From: Actinomycetota bacterium
Lineage (GTDB): Bacteria > Actinomycetota > AC-67
Assembly (NCBI GenBank): GCA_020201525.1
Contig: JAIVGO010000007.1
Span: forward strand, 1 to 34,293
Length of the DNA stretch: 34,293 nucleotides
Direction: 5' to 3'
Both the position numbers and the translations under genes were made by a program. Under the pieces are notes generated by a model that saw only the letters and a program-made list of their open reading frames with translations, ran no database searches and was not told where the DNA came from. Position 1 is the first letter of the stretch; each line of letters begins with the position of its first letter. Below, piece after piece: positions 1 to 8,275 of this stretch.

Positions 1-1
1 G

Positions 2-730
2 CGCGACGAAAAGCTCGTTACCGACGTCGAGCGGCGTGCGCTCGAGCATCCGGTGGCTTCATGCCCCGACCGAGCGGAACACGAGCGCTGGGCGGAGCGC
101 ATCGATCGATTGCGCGAAGAAACTGCGGCGCTCGAAAAGCGTGTCGGCAAGCGCACCGGCACGCTCGCGCGCACCTTTGGTCATGTCCTCGACGTTCTCG
201 AGAAATTCGGCTACGTCGAGGCCGATTCATTGACCGAGCGGGGCGAACGACTCTGTCGCGTGTACAACGAAAGCGATTTGCTCGTGGCGGAGGCGCTCGA
301 GACGAACGTGTTCGCGGATCTCGATCCGCCGGAGCTCGCAGCCGTCGCGTCTTCGCTCGTGTACGACTCTCGCGGAATGCCGATCGAATTCGCCTGGCCG
401 AACGAAAAGGTACGCAAAGCCTTCGGGCGCATGATGCGCTCGTACAAGAAGATTCGCGACGCAGAGGAGCAACGCGGCATCGAATTGTGCCGTGAACCCG
501 ATTCCGGATTCACGGAACGCATCTATTGGTGGGCGCACGGCGAGCCATTCGATGAAGTGCTGGGAATGAGCGAGCAATCGGCAGGGGACTTCGTGCGTTC
601 GACAAAGCAAGTATGGGACCTTCTCAAGCAGCTGGCGGAGGTATCGCCCGACGACAAGCTGTCAAAGCAATTCCGGCTTGCCGCCGACGCGGTCTACCGC
701 GGCGTCGTCGCATACGCTGGAGCGTTGTGA
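2..730 (+). CDS. HelY/Ski2-like DEAD-box helicase, C-terminal part (5' truncated by window)
   Basis: The open frame runs in from the window edge, so only about the last 242 residues are seen. The visible part matches the DSHCT domain at the C-terminus of Ski2/Mtr4/HelY-type RNA helicases. Support includes an ALEHPVASCPD segment near the start, a coiled RLREETAALEKR stretch, a winged-helix-like FGYVEADSLTERGERL segment, and the late helical region ending RLAADAVYRGVVAYAGAL. The ATP-binding RecA domains would lie upstream, outside the window. The likely role is ATP-dependent RNA or DNA unwinding in the cytoplasm. The stop codon overlaps the GTG start of the next gene (GTGA), suggesting translational coupling. 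The family call is fairly firm; the exact subfamily is not. Confidence 0.82.
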   Translation, partial: RDEKLVTDVERRALEHPVASCPDRAEHERWAERIDRLREETAALEKRVGKRTGTLARTFGHVLDVLEKFGYVEADSLTERGERLCRVYNESDLLVAEALETNVFADLDPPELAAVASSLVYDSRGMPIEFAWPNEKVRKAFGRMMRSYKKIRDAEEQRGIELCREPDSGFTERIYWWAHGEPFDEVLGMSEQSAGDFVRSTKQVWDLLKQLAEVSPDDKLSKQFRLAADAVYRGVVAYAGAL

Positions 731-1071
731 GCGACCGGATGCGAACGATCGTCGGGTTGGTTTGTGCGCTGCTCGCGCTCGCTCTGTCGTCGCTGTGGTT
801 CATCGGCCAGGAGCGCGTTCCGGCCGGGGCGATCACGTCGTCGCGACCCTCGCGACTCTATCCCGGCGCATGGCCGCCGGCGGCGCGGGGTCTCCTGTGG
901 CTGGCGGTCGGAGCTGCAGCAGTCGCCTTCGACCTCGTGCTCGTTCGCGCGAGAGCAGAAAGCCAGCGCGGAAGAGATTTGGCGGCCGCCTTCGCCATCG
1001 TCACCGGCGCGGCGTTCTTGATCTTTGCGATCGGATCGTTCTCCGACGCCGCATGGAGCGTGATCTACTGA
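727..1071 (+). CDS. Small membrane protein with three predicted TM helices, unknown function
   Basis: This is a 114-residue hydrophobic protein that I do not recognise. The GTG start at 727 overlaps the helicase stop by four bases. An ATG four codons later (739) is an alternative start. Three hydrophobic stretches are visible: about residues 8-25 (GLVCALLALALSSLWFI), 54-70 (RGLLWLAVGAAAVAFDL) and 86-105 (AAFAIVTGAAFLIFAIG). A basic loop follows helix 2. The last residues (AAWSVIY) are also fairly hydrophobic. It lies between the helicase and a lipid kinase and is probably co-transcribed with both. No catalytic motif is seen. The coding call rests on the open frame, GC-rich third positions and tight spacing. 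Confidence 0.65.
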   Translation: MSDRMRTIVGLVCALLALALSSLWFIGQERVPAGAITSSRPSRLYPGAWPPAARGLLWLAVGAAAVAFDLVLVRARAESQRGRDLAAAFAIVTGAAFLIFAIGSFSDAAWSVIY

Positions 1072-1093
1072 CGGCTCTGCTAGCGTTTCGCGT

Positions 1094-2062
1094 GTGACGT
1101 CACCGTATGGGCGGCTCTTTGTCGTCCTGAATCCGCGTGCCGGCCGCGGCGCAATGGAGCGCGCGTGGCCGCGCGTCGAGCGCGTACTGGACGAAGCAGG
1201 GCTCGATCGCGACGTCGTTGTGACCGAGCATCGTGGGCACGCCGTCGAAGCTACGCGGAATGCCGTCGAAAACGGAGCGACGTTCGTGGTCGCAGTCGGT
1301 GGCGACGGCACGATCCACGAGGTCGTCAACGGCATGATGGCCGATGAAAAGCCGCTGAACCCCGACGCAGTCCTCGGTGTGGTTCCTGCGGGAACCGGGA
1401 GCGATTTCATCAAGACGTTCGGGATTCCGGCCGATCCCGCCGAAGCCGCGAAACATCTTGCCGGCGATCATTTGTGGGGGCGGCTCGACGTCGGACGCGT
1501 CGTGTGCCGCGGCGCTCACGGCGACGACGTGTCGCGGTGGTTCGCGAACGTCGGGGAAGCGGGTCTGGGGGCCGAGGTTGTGCGCCGCGCCGCGAAGCTT
1601 CCGCGCCGGCTCGGCGGAAACGTGTACCGGCTCGCCGCGCTGCAAGAGATCATTCCGATGAGGCCGGCCGAAGGCCGGATCGAAATGCACGGACGCAAGG
1701 CGCGCGGCGTGCGCGTCGACACGCCGCTTGCACCGCTCGTGTACGAGGGAGCTTTCGACTTGCTCGTGGTCGCCAATTGCCAGTTCTTTGGCGGCGGGAT
1801 GAAAGTGGCGCCGCGCGCGATTCCCGAAGACGACATGCTGGACGTGCTCGTGGCTCACGTGAACCGGCGCGAAGCGGTAAAGCTTCTAAAAAAGATGTAC
1901 GGCGGCAACCACGTGCCGAGCCCGAAAGTTGCCGAATACCTTGCCTCTCGGATTTCCGTTACGACGAGCCGTGCGATGACTGTCGAGGTGGACGGCGAGG
2001 TCATCGGCTCGACGCCGGCGGTTTTCGACGTCGTCGCAGCGGCAATTCCGTTCAAGGTCTAG
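1094..2062 (+). CDS. Diacylglycerol kinase-like lipid kinase (YegS/DgkB family)
   Basis: This 322-residue protein has the DAGK catalytic fold signature. It shows an N-terminal NPRAGRG loop (residues 13-19), the nucleotide-binding GGDGT motif (69-73) followed by HEVVNG, and a GVVPAGTGSDF segment typical of the family. The second half matches the YegS-like beta-sandwich domain, with a DLLVVANCQFFGGGMKVAP stretch. The family transfers ATP phosphate to diacylglycerol or related lipids at the inner membrane face. The substrate here is unknown; sphingosine-kinase-like and phosphatidylinositol-mannoside-related roles exist in relatives. The GTG start at 1094 lies 22 bases after the previous gene. 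The TAG stop shares its last base with the GTG start of the RDD gene (TAGTG). Confidence 0.9.
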   Translation: MTSPYGRLFVVLNPRAGRGAMERAWPRVERVLDEAGLDRDVVVTEHRGHAVEATRNAVENGATFVVAVGGDGTIHEVVNGMMADEKPLNPDAVLGVVPAGTGSDFIKTFGIPADPAEAAKHLAGDHLWGRLDVGRVVCRGAHGDDVSRWFANVGEAGLGAEVVRRAAKLPRRLGGNVYRLAALQEIIPMRPAEGRIEMHGRKARGVRVDTPLAPLVYEGAFDLLVVANCQFFGGGMKVAPRAIPEDDMLDVLVAHVNRREAVKLLKKMYGGNHVPSPKVAEYLASRISVTTSRAMTVEVDGEVIGSTPAVFDVVAAAIPFKV

Positions 2063-2991
2063 TGTTGCGGCGCCGGCCCGCCGCGCCGTCGCGAAGTCTG
2101 TTCCGTCCGGCATGGGCGTTTGACCATCCGTGGCGCTGGAGTACATTCACCGGCTTCGTCACCGCGACGTTGTTTTTCGGTATCGCCCACTACGAGCTGC
2201 ATCGCGCGGCGCTGCCGAGCGCGGTGTTCGCACTCGCGATCGCAGCCGTCCAAGTATTCCCGACGGTGCAAAGCTTGCGCGACGGCAGCGGCCGGGTACC
2301 AAGGTGGATCGCGCAGCCTTCGCGGTGGCTCGTCGTTGCCGTCGTGATCATCGGAGCCGAATCGCTTCTGTCGGCGATCGCGAAGCTCGTTGCCGATATC
2401 GTCGGAAACCGCTCTACCGGGCGGACGCTCTTCGATGCCGAAGTCGGGGCGCTGCTGCCGCTCCTGTCCGTCTGGCTGCTTCGCGATTGGCGCCTGCGCG
2501 CGCAGCAGGGTGCCGCGATCTGGCCATTCGTGCGCGCGGCCGAGCGCGACCCGGCATCGCACACCGCCGTCACGTACGCGTCTCCACTCAGGCGTTTGGC
2601 CGGACGGATCATCGACACCGTCGTCGTCGTGGCGGTCCCGATGCTGATCGCCGGTGCGGCGACGGAAACATCGAGCGACGCCGTTTTCGTTGCAGCGGTA
2701 TCTGCGGCGGTCGTTGGATTTTCGGCCGTGTACGAGATCACGCTCGTCGCGCTGTTCGGGCGGACCCTCGGAAAGCTCGTCACGGGAACAAAAGTGCTGG
2801 CTTCCTGGGACCTGCAGCGTCCCGGATGGTCGAAGTCGGCCGCGCGGTGGGCCGTGGCGTTCTTGCTCGCGATCTCCGTGGTAGGGGTCGCCGGCTTCAC
2901 CCTCGTAATTTGGGGCCAGGAGCGCCAGGGAATTCACGACCGGCTGGCAGATACCATCGTCGTTGCGGTGCGCGGCACCAATGGCGTTTGA
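2062..2991 (+). CDS. RDD-family integral membrane protein
   Basis: This 309-residue protein has at least five or six hydrophobic segments. The C-terminal half, about residues 174-305, carries the RDD domain. It shows a PLRRLAGRIIDT entry (the Arg and Asp positions that name the family), then a membrane helix, then an ALFGRTLGKLVTGTKVL loop, and finally a RQGIHDRLADTIVV motif. The N-terminal half has separate helices, including GFVTATLFFGIAHYEL and WLVVAVVIIGAESLL. RDD proteins are poorly understood; some act in ion exchange. The GTG start at 2062 shares a base with the lipid kinase stop, giving tight coupling. A TTG at 2065 is an alternative. A membrane role beside a lipid kinase is plausible, but the substrate is unknown. 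Confidence 0.85.
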   Translation: MLRRRPAAPSRSLFRPAWAFDHPWRWSTFTGFVTATLFFGIAHYELHRAALPSAVFALAIAAVQVFPTVQSLRDGSGRVPRWIAQPSRWLVVAVVIIGAESLLSAIAKLVADIVGNRSTGRTLFDAEVGALLPLLSVWLLRDWRLRAQQGAAIWPFVRAAERDPASHTAVTYASPLRRLAGRIIDTVVVVAVPMLIAGAATETSSDAVFVAAVSAAVVGFSAVYEITLVALFGRTLGKLVTGTKVLASWDLQRPGWSKSAARWAVAFLLAISVVGVAGFTLVIWGQERQGIHDRLADTIVVAVRGTNGV

Positions 2992-3047
2992 CGTCCAACC
3001 GGCAAACGGCGACTGTAGAGGGAATCGAAAAAACGGAGGTCCTTCCC

Positions 3048-4442
3048 ATGCCCGAGCGCCTCACCGCTCCCGATGCCAATTTCTTATTGATCGAGCAGCC
3101 GAGCGTGCACATGCACGTTGCCGGCCTCTCGATTCTGGACCCGTCCACGAGGCCCGACGGTGTTCTGGGGTACGAAGACGTCGTCGACCTCATCCGGGCG
3201 CGCATACATCTCGTCCCGCGCTTCCGCCAGAAGGTGGTGTTCGTGCCGTTCAACGCCGGACGCCCGGTGTGGGTCGACGATGCCAATTTCGATCTGGATT
3301 TCCACGTCCGGCGGGCCGCGTTGCCGGCTCCCGGCGGCCGCCGGGAGCTTGCGGATTACGTCCAGCGAGTCTGTTCGCGACCGCTCGACCGCTCGAAGCC
3401 GCTCTGGGAGATGTACGTCATCGAGGGTCTCGAAGACGGTCACGTCGCAATCCTGTCGAAATCCCATCACGCAATGATCGACGGGATGAGCGGGATCGAC
3501 ATCGCGACCGCCTTGTTCGATTTCACGCCCGAGCCGCGCTACGTCGAGCCGGAAGGCGAGTGGCACCCCGCGCCGGAACCGTCGCAGCGCGACTTGCTCG
3601 TCGAGGCGCTTACCGAACAAGTGACCCATCCCGTGCGCGTCGCGCTGCAGAATGCCGCGATGCTCGTGCAGACACCGCAGATCGCGCTCGGCAAAGTCGG
3701 TGATTTGATCGGCGGCATTGCGTCGATCCTCGGCGCCGGCGCGCCGCCGAAGAGCCCGTACAACGTTCCCGTCGGCCCCAACCGCCGGTTCGCGATGGCC
3801 GAGGTTCCCGTCGCCGACGCGAAGCTCATCAAGAATTCGCTCGGCGGCACCGTCAACGACGTTGTGCTTGCCGCCGTGGCCGGGTCGCTCAACCGGTCCT
3901 TGCTCGCGCGAGGTTTGTCGACGAGCGGGCTTGCGCTGCGAGCGATGATCCCCGTATCAACGCGCGACGAGTCCCATCGCATGGCGATGGGAAACCGGGT
4001 TTCGTCGATCTTTGTCGACCTTCCCATCGGCGCGCCCGATGCGGCGACGCGTTTGCGGAAGATCACGACGGCGACGAAAGACTTGAAGTCGTCGCATCAA
4101 GCCGTCGCCGCCGGCGCACTGATGGGCATCGGCGCGTGGGCGCCGCCGACGCTGCACGGCCTCGCTGCACGGCTCGTCGCGCGCCAGCGCTTCGTCAATC
4201 TTGTGATCTCGAACGTGCCCGGCCCGCAAGTGCCGCTGTATCTGGCCGGCGCGCGCATGCTCGTCACGTATCCAGTCATGCCGCTCGGTGAGACGACGGC
4301 TCTGTCGGTCGCGGTCACGAGCCTTTCCGGCGTGATGGGGTTCGGCTTCACGGGCGACTGGGACGCGGTCCCCGACGTCGAGCGTCTGGCCGAGGGCCTC
4401 GTCGCCTCCTTCGAAGACTTGAAGAAGGCGGCCGGCGCCTAG
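3048..4442 (+). CDS. Wax ester synthase / diacylglycerol acyltransferase (WS/DGAT)
   Basis: This 464-residue protein carries the WS/DGAT active-site motif HHxxxDG as HHAMIDG (H140-H141 to D145-G146). The N-terminus, about residues 5-30, has the family's P-DA-FL--E----MHV pattern (APDANFLL, VHMHVAGL). A later NDVVLAAVAGSL segment and an ISNVPGP motif in the C-terminal domain are also characteristic. These enzymes transfer acyl-CoA to diacylglycerol or fatty alcohol to make storage triacylglycerol or wax ester, at the membrane or lipid-body surface. A clear GGAGG at 3035-3039, eight bases before the ATG, fixes the start. A TTGACG hexamer at 2988-2993 could be a -35 element, but no good -10 follows. 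The nearby lipid kinase suggests a lipid-metabolism neighbourhood. Confidence 0.93.
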   Translation: MPERLTAPDANFLLIEQPSVHMHVAGLSILDPSTRPDGVLGYEDVVDLIRARIHLVPRFRQKVVFVPFNAGRPVWVDDANFDLDFHVRRAALPAPGGRRELADYVQRVCSRPLDRSKPLWEMYVIEGLEDGHVAILSKSHHAMIDGMSGIDIATALFDFTPEPRYVEPEGEWHPAPEPSQRDLLVEALTEQVTHPVRVALQNAAMLVQTPQIALGKVGDLIGGIASILGAGAPPKSPYNVPVGPNRRFAMAEVPVADAKLIKNSLGGTVNDVVLAAVAGSLNRSLLARGLSTSGLALRAMIPVSTRDESHRMAMGNRVSSIFVDLPIGAPDAATRLRKITTATKDLKSSHQAVAAGALMGIGAWAPPTLHGLAARLVARQRFVNLVISNVPGPQVPLYLAGARMLVTYPVMPLGETTALSVAVTSLSGVMGFGFTGDWDAVPDVERLAEGLVASFEDLKKAAGA

Positions 4443-4511
4443 GTTCCGCCACTTTTCGACGATCACCCGTGATAATCGAGGCCCGGCGCGTGGGGAGCCG
4501 GTCTTGACTGC

Positions 4512-5333
4512 GTGCGGGGGTGGAGGAGACACCGAGCCGCGGGAGCCGCGCTCTCGCTGACGCTCATCGCCCTGGCTGCGTGTGGCTCTGGTCCGACCGG
4601 CATTCACGTCGCTGCCGCGGGCTACCGTGCGCCGGTTGTGCGGGACGGCCGCTTGCGCGTTCCAATCTTGCTGTATCACCACATCGGCCCCGTGACGGGG
4701 AAGTGGAGGAGCCTCTACGTGAGCCTCCCGCAGTTCGCCCGGCAGATGAAAGCGATCGCGACGTCGGGCGCACAGACGCTGTCGATGGACGACTTGTACG
4801 ACGCCGTTCGCAACGGCCGGTCGTATACGAGCGGCGCGATCGCGCTGACGTTCGACGATGCAACCGAAGATCAGTACACGCTCGCGTTTCCTATTCTGAA
4901 GCAATACCGGTTGCATGCGACGCTTTTCGTTCCCACCGGTCTCGTGGGACGTCCGGGCTACGTGACGTGGGCGCAGCTGTCGGAAATGAAGCGGTCCGGG
5001 CTCCTGGACGTCGAGGCGCACTCGGTGTCGCATGTGGATCTCACACAGCTGACGGCGCACCAAGTCTTGCGGGAATTGCGGCTGAGCAGCTCGACGTTGC
5101 GCCGCAAGATCGGCGTCCGCGCGCGCCAATTCGCGTACCCGTTCGGGAAGTTCGACGCGAATCTCGAGTCACTCCTGCGGAAAGCGGGCTACGAGAGCGC
5201 CGTTACCACCCGGTATCAATGGTCGCATCCGATCCGATCGCCGTACGAATGGGGACGGATGGAGGTGCACGACACGAATGCGCCGGCCAACCTCGCCTCG
5301 CTCGCGACGATGAGCGGGAGCTGGCAGGCATAG
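4512..5333 (+). CDS. Polysaccharide deacetylase-family lipoprotein
   Basis: The 273-residue product begins with basic residues, a hydrophobic stretch and a LAAC lipobox (Cys24). It is therefore predicted to be a lipid-anchored exported protein. The NodB/polysaccharide deacetylase domain follows. Support includes a PILLYHHIG entry strand (51-59), the metal-binding TFDDA motif (D115, D116), the H-x3-H motif (H170, H174) and the third motif FAYPFGKFD. The family removes N- or O-acetyl groups from cell-wall glycans using a divalent metal. The actual substrate is not evident; peptidoglycan or an exopolysaccharide is most likely. The GTG start at 4512 is the only one that retains the full signal. 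It follows the WS/DGAT gene by 69 bases and is probably an independent unit. Confidence 0.88.
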   Translation: MRGWRRHRAAGAALSLTLIALAACGSGPTGIHVAAAGYRAPVVRDGRLRVPILLYHHIGPVTGKWRSLYVSLPQFARQMKAIATSGAQTLSMDDLYDAVRNGRSYTSGAIALTFDDATEDQYTLAFPILKQYRLHATLFVPTGLVGRPGYVTWAQLSEMKRSGLLDVEAHSVSHVDLTQLTAHQVLRELRLSSSTLRRKIGVRARQFAYPFGKFDANLESLLRKAGYESAVTTRYQWSHPIRSPYEWGRMEVHDTNAPANLASLATMSGSWQA

Positions 5334-5352
5334 AACATGTCTCTTCCCGGTC

Positions 5353-5381
5353 GTGACCAAATCCGCGTCCGCGGCTAGGAT
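5353..5381 (+). promoter_or_regulatory. Predicted housekeeping promoter of the S9 peptidase gene
   Basis: A -35 hexamer GTGACC (5353-5358) and a -10 hexamer TAGGAT (5376-5381) are separated by 17 bases. Each matches consensus at four of six positions. Transcription would start near 5388, giving a leader of about 27 bases that carries AGGAGG at 5405-5410, four bases before the ATG. The same TAGGAT -10 occurs before the MOSC gene at 20599. Confidence 0.5.
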
Positions 5382-5414
5382 GGGCCTCTTTGTTTTGCCA
5401 TACGAGGAGGCCTC

Positions 5415-7349
5415 ATGCCGGGGATGATCCCTGAAGACGTCTACGAATTGACGGGCGCTACCGATCCGCGTCTTTCGCCGGATGGGTCGACGATTGCATT
5501 CGTTGTCTGGCGGATCGATCGCGAGGAGAGCGAATATCGCAGCGCGATCTGGCTCGTGCCGGCCGACGGGTCGAGCGCGGCGCGCAAATTCACGGCCGGC
5601 GCAAAGCGCGATTCGATGCCACGGTGGTCCCCGGACGGTGCGGAGCTCGCGTTCGTGTCCAACCGCGAGCGTGAAGCCGCTCAGCTGTACGTCGTGCCGG
5701 TTTCCGGCGGAGAAGCCATTCGCCTCACCGATCTCAAGGAGGACGTGCACGACGTTGCGTGGTCTCCCGACGGCACGCGCCTGGCATTCACGTCCCGCGT
5801 GCGCGACGAGGCATACGACGAACCGAACGAAAAGAAGCGCCCGCCCCGCCGCATCACGCGTTTGCAGTTCAAGCTCGACAACGAAGGATGGCTGTGCGAC
5901 CGGCGCCAGCACGTTTTCACCGTCGCCGCCGACGGTTCGGCCGGACCCGTGCAGCTGACGAAGGGTGACTACGAGAACGGCGCACCTGCGTGGTCGCCCG
6001 ACGGGACGCGCGTGGCGTTTTCTTCTGCGCGTCACGACGATTGGGACATCGACTTCGCGCGCGACATCTTTGTCGCCGACGCGTCGGGTGGCGAGCCCGA
6101 GCTCCTCACGAGCACCGACGGCGGCTGCGAATCACCGTCGTGGTCCCCGAACGGGCGCACGATCGCCTACCACTTCTATCCCGGCATTCTCGATGATCCG
6201 CTCCACAGTCAGATCGCGGTTTCGGACGTTGCGACGAAGAAGCGAACGGTGCTGACGGAGTCGCTCGATCGCAACTGCAATCCGTACCCGATGATCCGCG
6301 AGCCGATTTGGGACGGCGATCGGATCGTGTTTTCCGTCGAGGACCGGGGCAATGTCATGCTCTACGCCGTCGTCCCCGGCGGCGCACCCGGGGTGATCGC
6401 GAGCGGTGAGCAAACGATCACCGGCTACGACGCGGCGCGCGGAACCGTTGTGCACACCGCGACGCAAACGACGATGCTCTCCGAAGTCTTCGTGGGTGAC
6501 CGGGCGCTGACCGGCGTCGGCAGGAGCTTCGCCGAAACCCGCACACTCGCAGACGCCGAGCGCTTCACCGCGGTGTCGCCCGACGGCACCGAGGTCGACG
6601 CGTGGATCATGCGTCCGGCCAACTTCGAGCCCGGGAAAAGGTATCCCGTCCTTTTCAACATTCACGGCGGCCCGTTCAGCCAGTACGGGAACAAGTTCTT
6701 CGACGAGTTCCAAGTGGCGACCGGCGCCGGCTACGTGGTCCTGTTCGCCAACCCTCGGGGGTCATCCGGCTACACCCAGGAATTCGCCCGCGCGATCCGC
6801 GGGCCGGTCGAAGGCGGCCCGGGCTGGGGGACCGTCGATTACGACGACTGCATGGCGGTCATCGACACGGCACTGAGCCGGTTCGACTTCTGCGATCCCG
6901 ACAGGCTCGGCGTCATCGGCGGCTCATACGGTGGCTACATGACGTCGTGGATCGTCGGGCACACCGACCGTTTCAAGGCCGCGGTGTCCGAACGTGCGCT
7001 CAACAACATGGTTTCGGACCTCGGCTCCAGCGATTCGGCATGGTCTCTGAAGGGGTACGTCGGAGCGTACGTGTGGGAGAGCTACGACGTGCACTTGAAG
7101 CACTCACCGACGACGTACGTCGAAAATATAAAGACGCCGTTACTGATCTTGCACTCCGAAAACGATTTGCGCTGCAACGTCGAGCAAGGCGAATGGCTGT
7201 TCACTGCGATGCGGATCTTGAAGAAGGAAGTTGAGTTCGTCCGATTCCCCGCCGAAAGCCACGAGCTGACGCGCTCAGGATCGCCGGCTCATCGCGTCAT
7301 GCGGTTCGAGATCGTGCTCGATTGGTTCAACCGCTACTTGAATCCCTAG
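5415..7349 (+). CDS. S9 family serine peptidase (acylaminoacyl-peptidase / prolyl-oligopeptidase type)
   Basis: This 644-residue protein has two parts. Residues 1 to about 370 form a TolB/WD40-like beta-propeller with repeated W-SPDGT-LAF units (PRWSPDGAELAFVS, WSPDGTRLAFTS, WSPNGRTIAYHF). Residues from about 390 form an alpha/beta-hydrolase domain. The catalytic triad is visible: Ser504 in GGSYGGYM, Asp584 in LHSENDLRC and His616 in ESHELTRS. An HGGPFSQYG oxyanion-region motif lies near residue 417. The family releases N-terminal acyl amino acids or short peptides in the cytoplasm. No signal peptide is seen. AGGAGG four bases upstream fixes the ATG. Its 3' end overlaps the convergent hydrolase gene by 23 bases. 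Confidence 0.93.
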   Translation: MPGMIPEDVYELTGATDPRLSPDGSTIAFVVWRIDREESEYRSAIWLVPADGSSAARKFTAGAKRDSMPRWSPDGAELAFVSNREREAAQLYVVPVSGGEAIRLTDLKEDVHDVAWSPDGTRLAFTSRVRDEAYDEPNEKKRPPRRITRLQFKLDNEGWLCDRRQHVFTVAADGSAGPVQLTKGDYENGAPAWSPDGTRVAFSSARHDDWDIDFARDIFVADASGGEPELLTSTDGGCESPSWSPNGRTIAYHFYPGILDDPLHSQIAVSDVATKKRTVLTESLDRNCNPYPMIREPIWDGDRIVFSVEDRGNVMLYAVVPGGAPGVIASGEQTITGYDAARGTVVHTATQTTMLSEVFVGDRALTGVGRSFAETRTLADAERFTAVSPDGTEVDAWIMRPANFEPGKRYPVLFNIHGGPFSQYGNKFFDEFQVATGAGYVVLFANPRGSSGYTQEFARAIRGPVEGGPGWGTVDYDDCMAVIDTALSRFDFCDPDRLGVIGGSYGGYMTSWIVGHTDRFKAAVSERALNNMVSDLGSSDSAWSLKGYVGAYVWESYDVHLKHSPTTYVENIKTPLLILHSENDLRCNVEQGEWLFTAMRILKKEVEFVRFPAESHELTRSGSPAHRVMRFEIVLDWFNRYLNP

Positions 7350-8244
7350 CGGCGCGTTCGCCGGCCGGCAACAACCCCAGCTCGTCGAGCCAGCGCGTCG
7401 CGATGTCGGCGACGCGCTCCGGCGCCTCGAGCTGTGGTGTGTGACCGATGTTCGGGAGTACTTCGAGTACCCAGTGCGGACACGCCTCGACGGCTTCGCG
7501 GGCAGCAGCCACGGGCACGAGCCGGTCCTTGTCCCCGTGAATGATGAGCACCGGCGACGTGATACGGCGTGTCATCTCGATGAAGGCACGTTTACGGGCC
7601 AGAATCGACAGCAACGAGCGCGCTGCTTCGAGAAATGCCTTGTTGCTCCACGGCATTTCCTCGACGCGCTCACGCGCTAATTTCACGTGGGCATCGACGA
7701 TCTCCTGCGGGATCACCGACGGGTCGTAGTTGCACAGTTGCAACGTCTCCCGGACCATCCCCTCGGGGCCGAAGCGACGCTGCCGCGCACGCACGAAACG
7801 TTCGCCGACGCCCGGAATCGCGTACGAGGCGAACGCGGCGACGACCAGCGGATCGGGGCGCGCGCCGCTCGAACGTGGAAGAGCGGGATCGATCAGCACG
7901 AGCCCGGCGACCTTTTCCGAGTGCGCCGAGGCTTCCATGATCGACAAGAGCCCGCCCATGGAATTGCCGAAAAGCACGACCGGCTCGTCGGATACCGTAT
8001 CGATGAAACGGTCGAGCAGCGCTCGGTTGGCAACGATCGTCGATGGGCGTCCCTCAGGCGGCGTGCGGCCGAAGCCGGCCATGTCCGGCGCGATGACGTG
8101 TGCGCGGCGGGCGAGGAGCGGCGCCAGCGACATCCAGTTGACCGAGGAGCCTCCCAGGCCGTGCACGAGAACGATCGTCCTGCCTTCACCGCCGAAGTCG
8201 GCATAGGTAAGCGGGCCGTCGAGATCGATGACTTTGTTTTCCAT
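7327..8244 (-). CDS. Alpha/beta-fold hydrolase
   Basis: This 305-residue alpha/beta hydrolase has an oxyanion loop LVHGLGGSS (about 26-34), an APDMAGFGRT strand-loop, a nucleophile elbow GNSMGG (Ser95), a late acid in HGDKDRLVP and a catalytic His in NIGHTPQLE. The reaction cannot be read from the sequence; relatives include esterases, epoxide hydrolases and C-C hydrolases. The first codons (MENKVIDLDGPL) look native. The ribosome site is weak, but a TACGAT hexamer ten bases before the ATG hints at a short or absent leader. It lies 31 bases downstream of the metallophosphoesterase on the same strand and converges with the S9 peptidase, with a 23-base antisense overlap. Confidence 0.88.
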   Translation of the reverse strand: MENKVIDLDGPLTYADFGGEGRTIVLVHGLGGSSVNWMSLAPLLARRAHVIAPDMAGFGRTPPEGRPSTIVANRALLDRFIDTVSDEPVVLFGNSMGGLLSIMEASAHSEKVAGLVLIDPALPRSSGARPDPLVVAAFASYAIPGVGERFVRARQRRFGPEGMVRETLQLCNYDPSVIPQEIVDAHVKLARERVEEMPWSNKAFLEAARSLLSILARKRAFIEMTRRITSPVLIIHGDKDRLVPVAAAREAVEACPHWVLEVLPNIGHTPQLEAPERVADIATRWLDELGLLPAGERAARDSSSG

Positions 8245-8275
8245 CGGCGGGCAGATCGTACCCGCTTTCGTGGGG

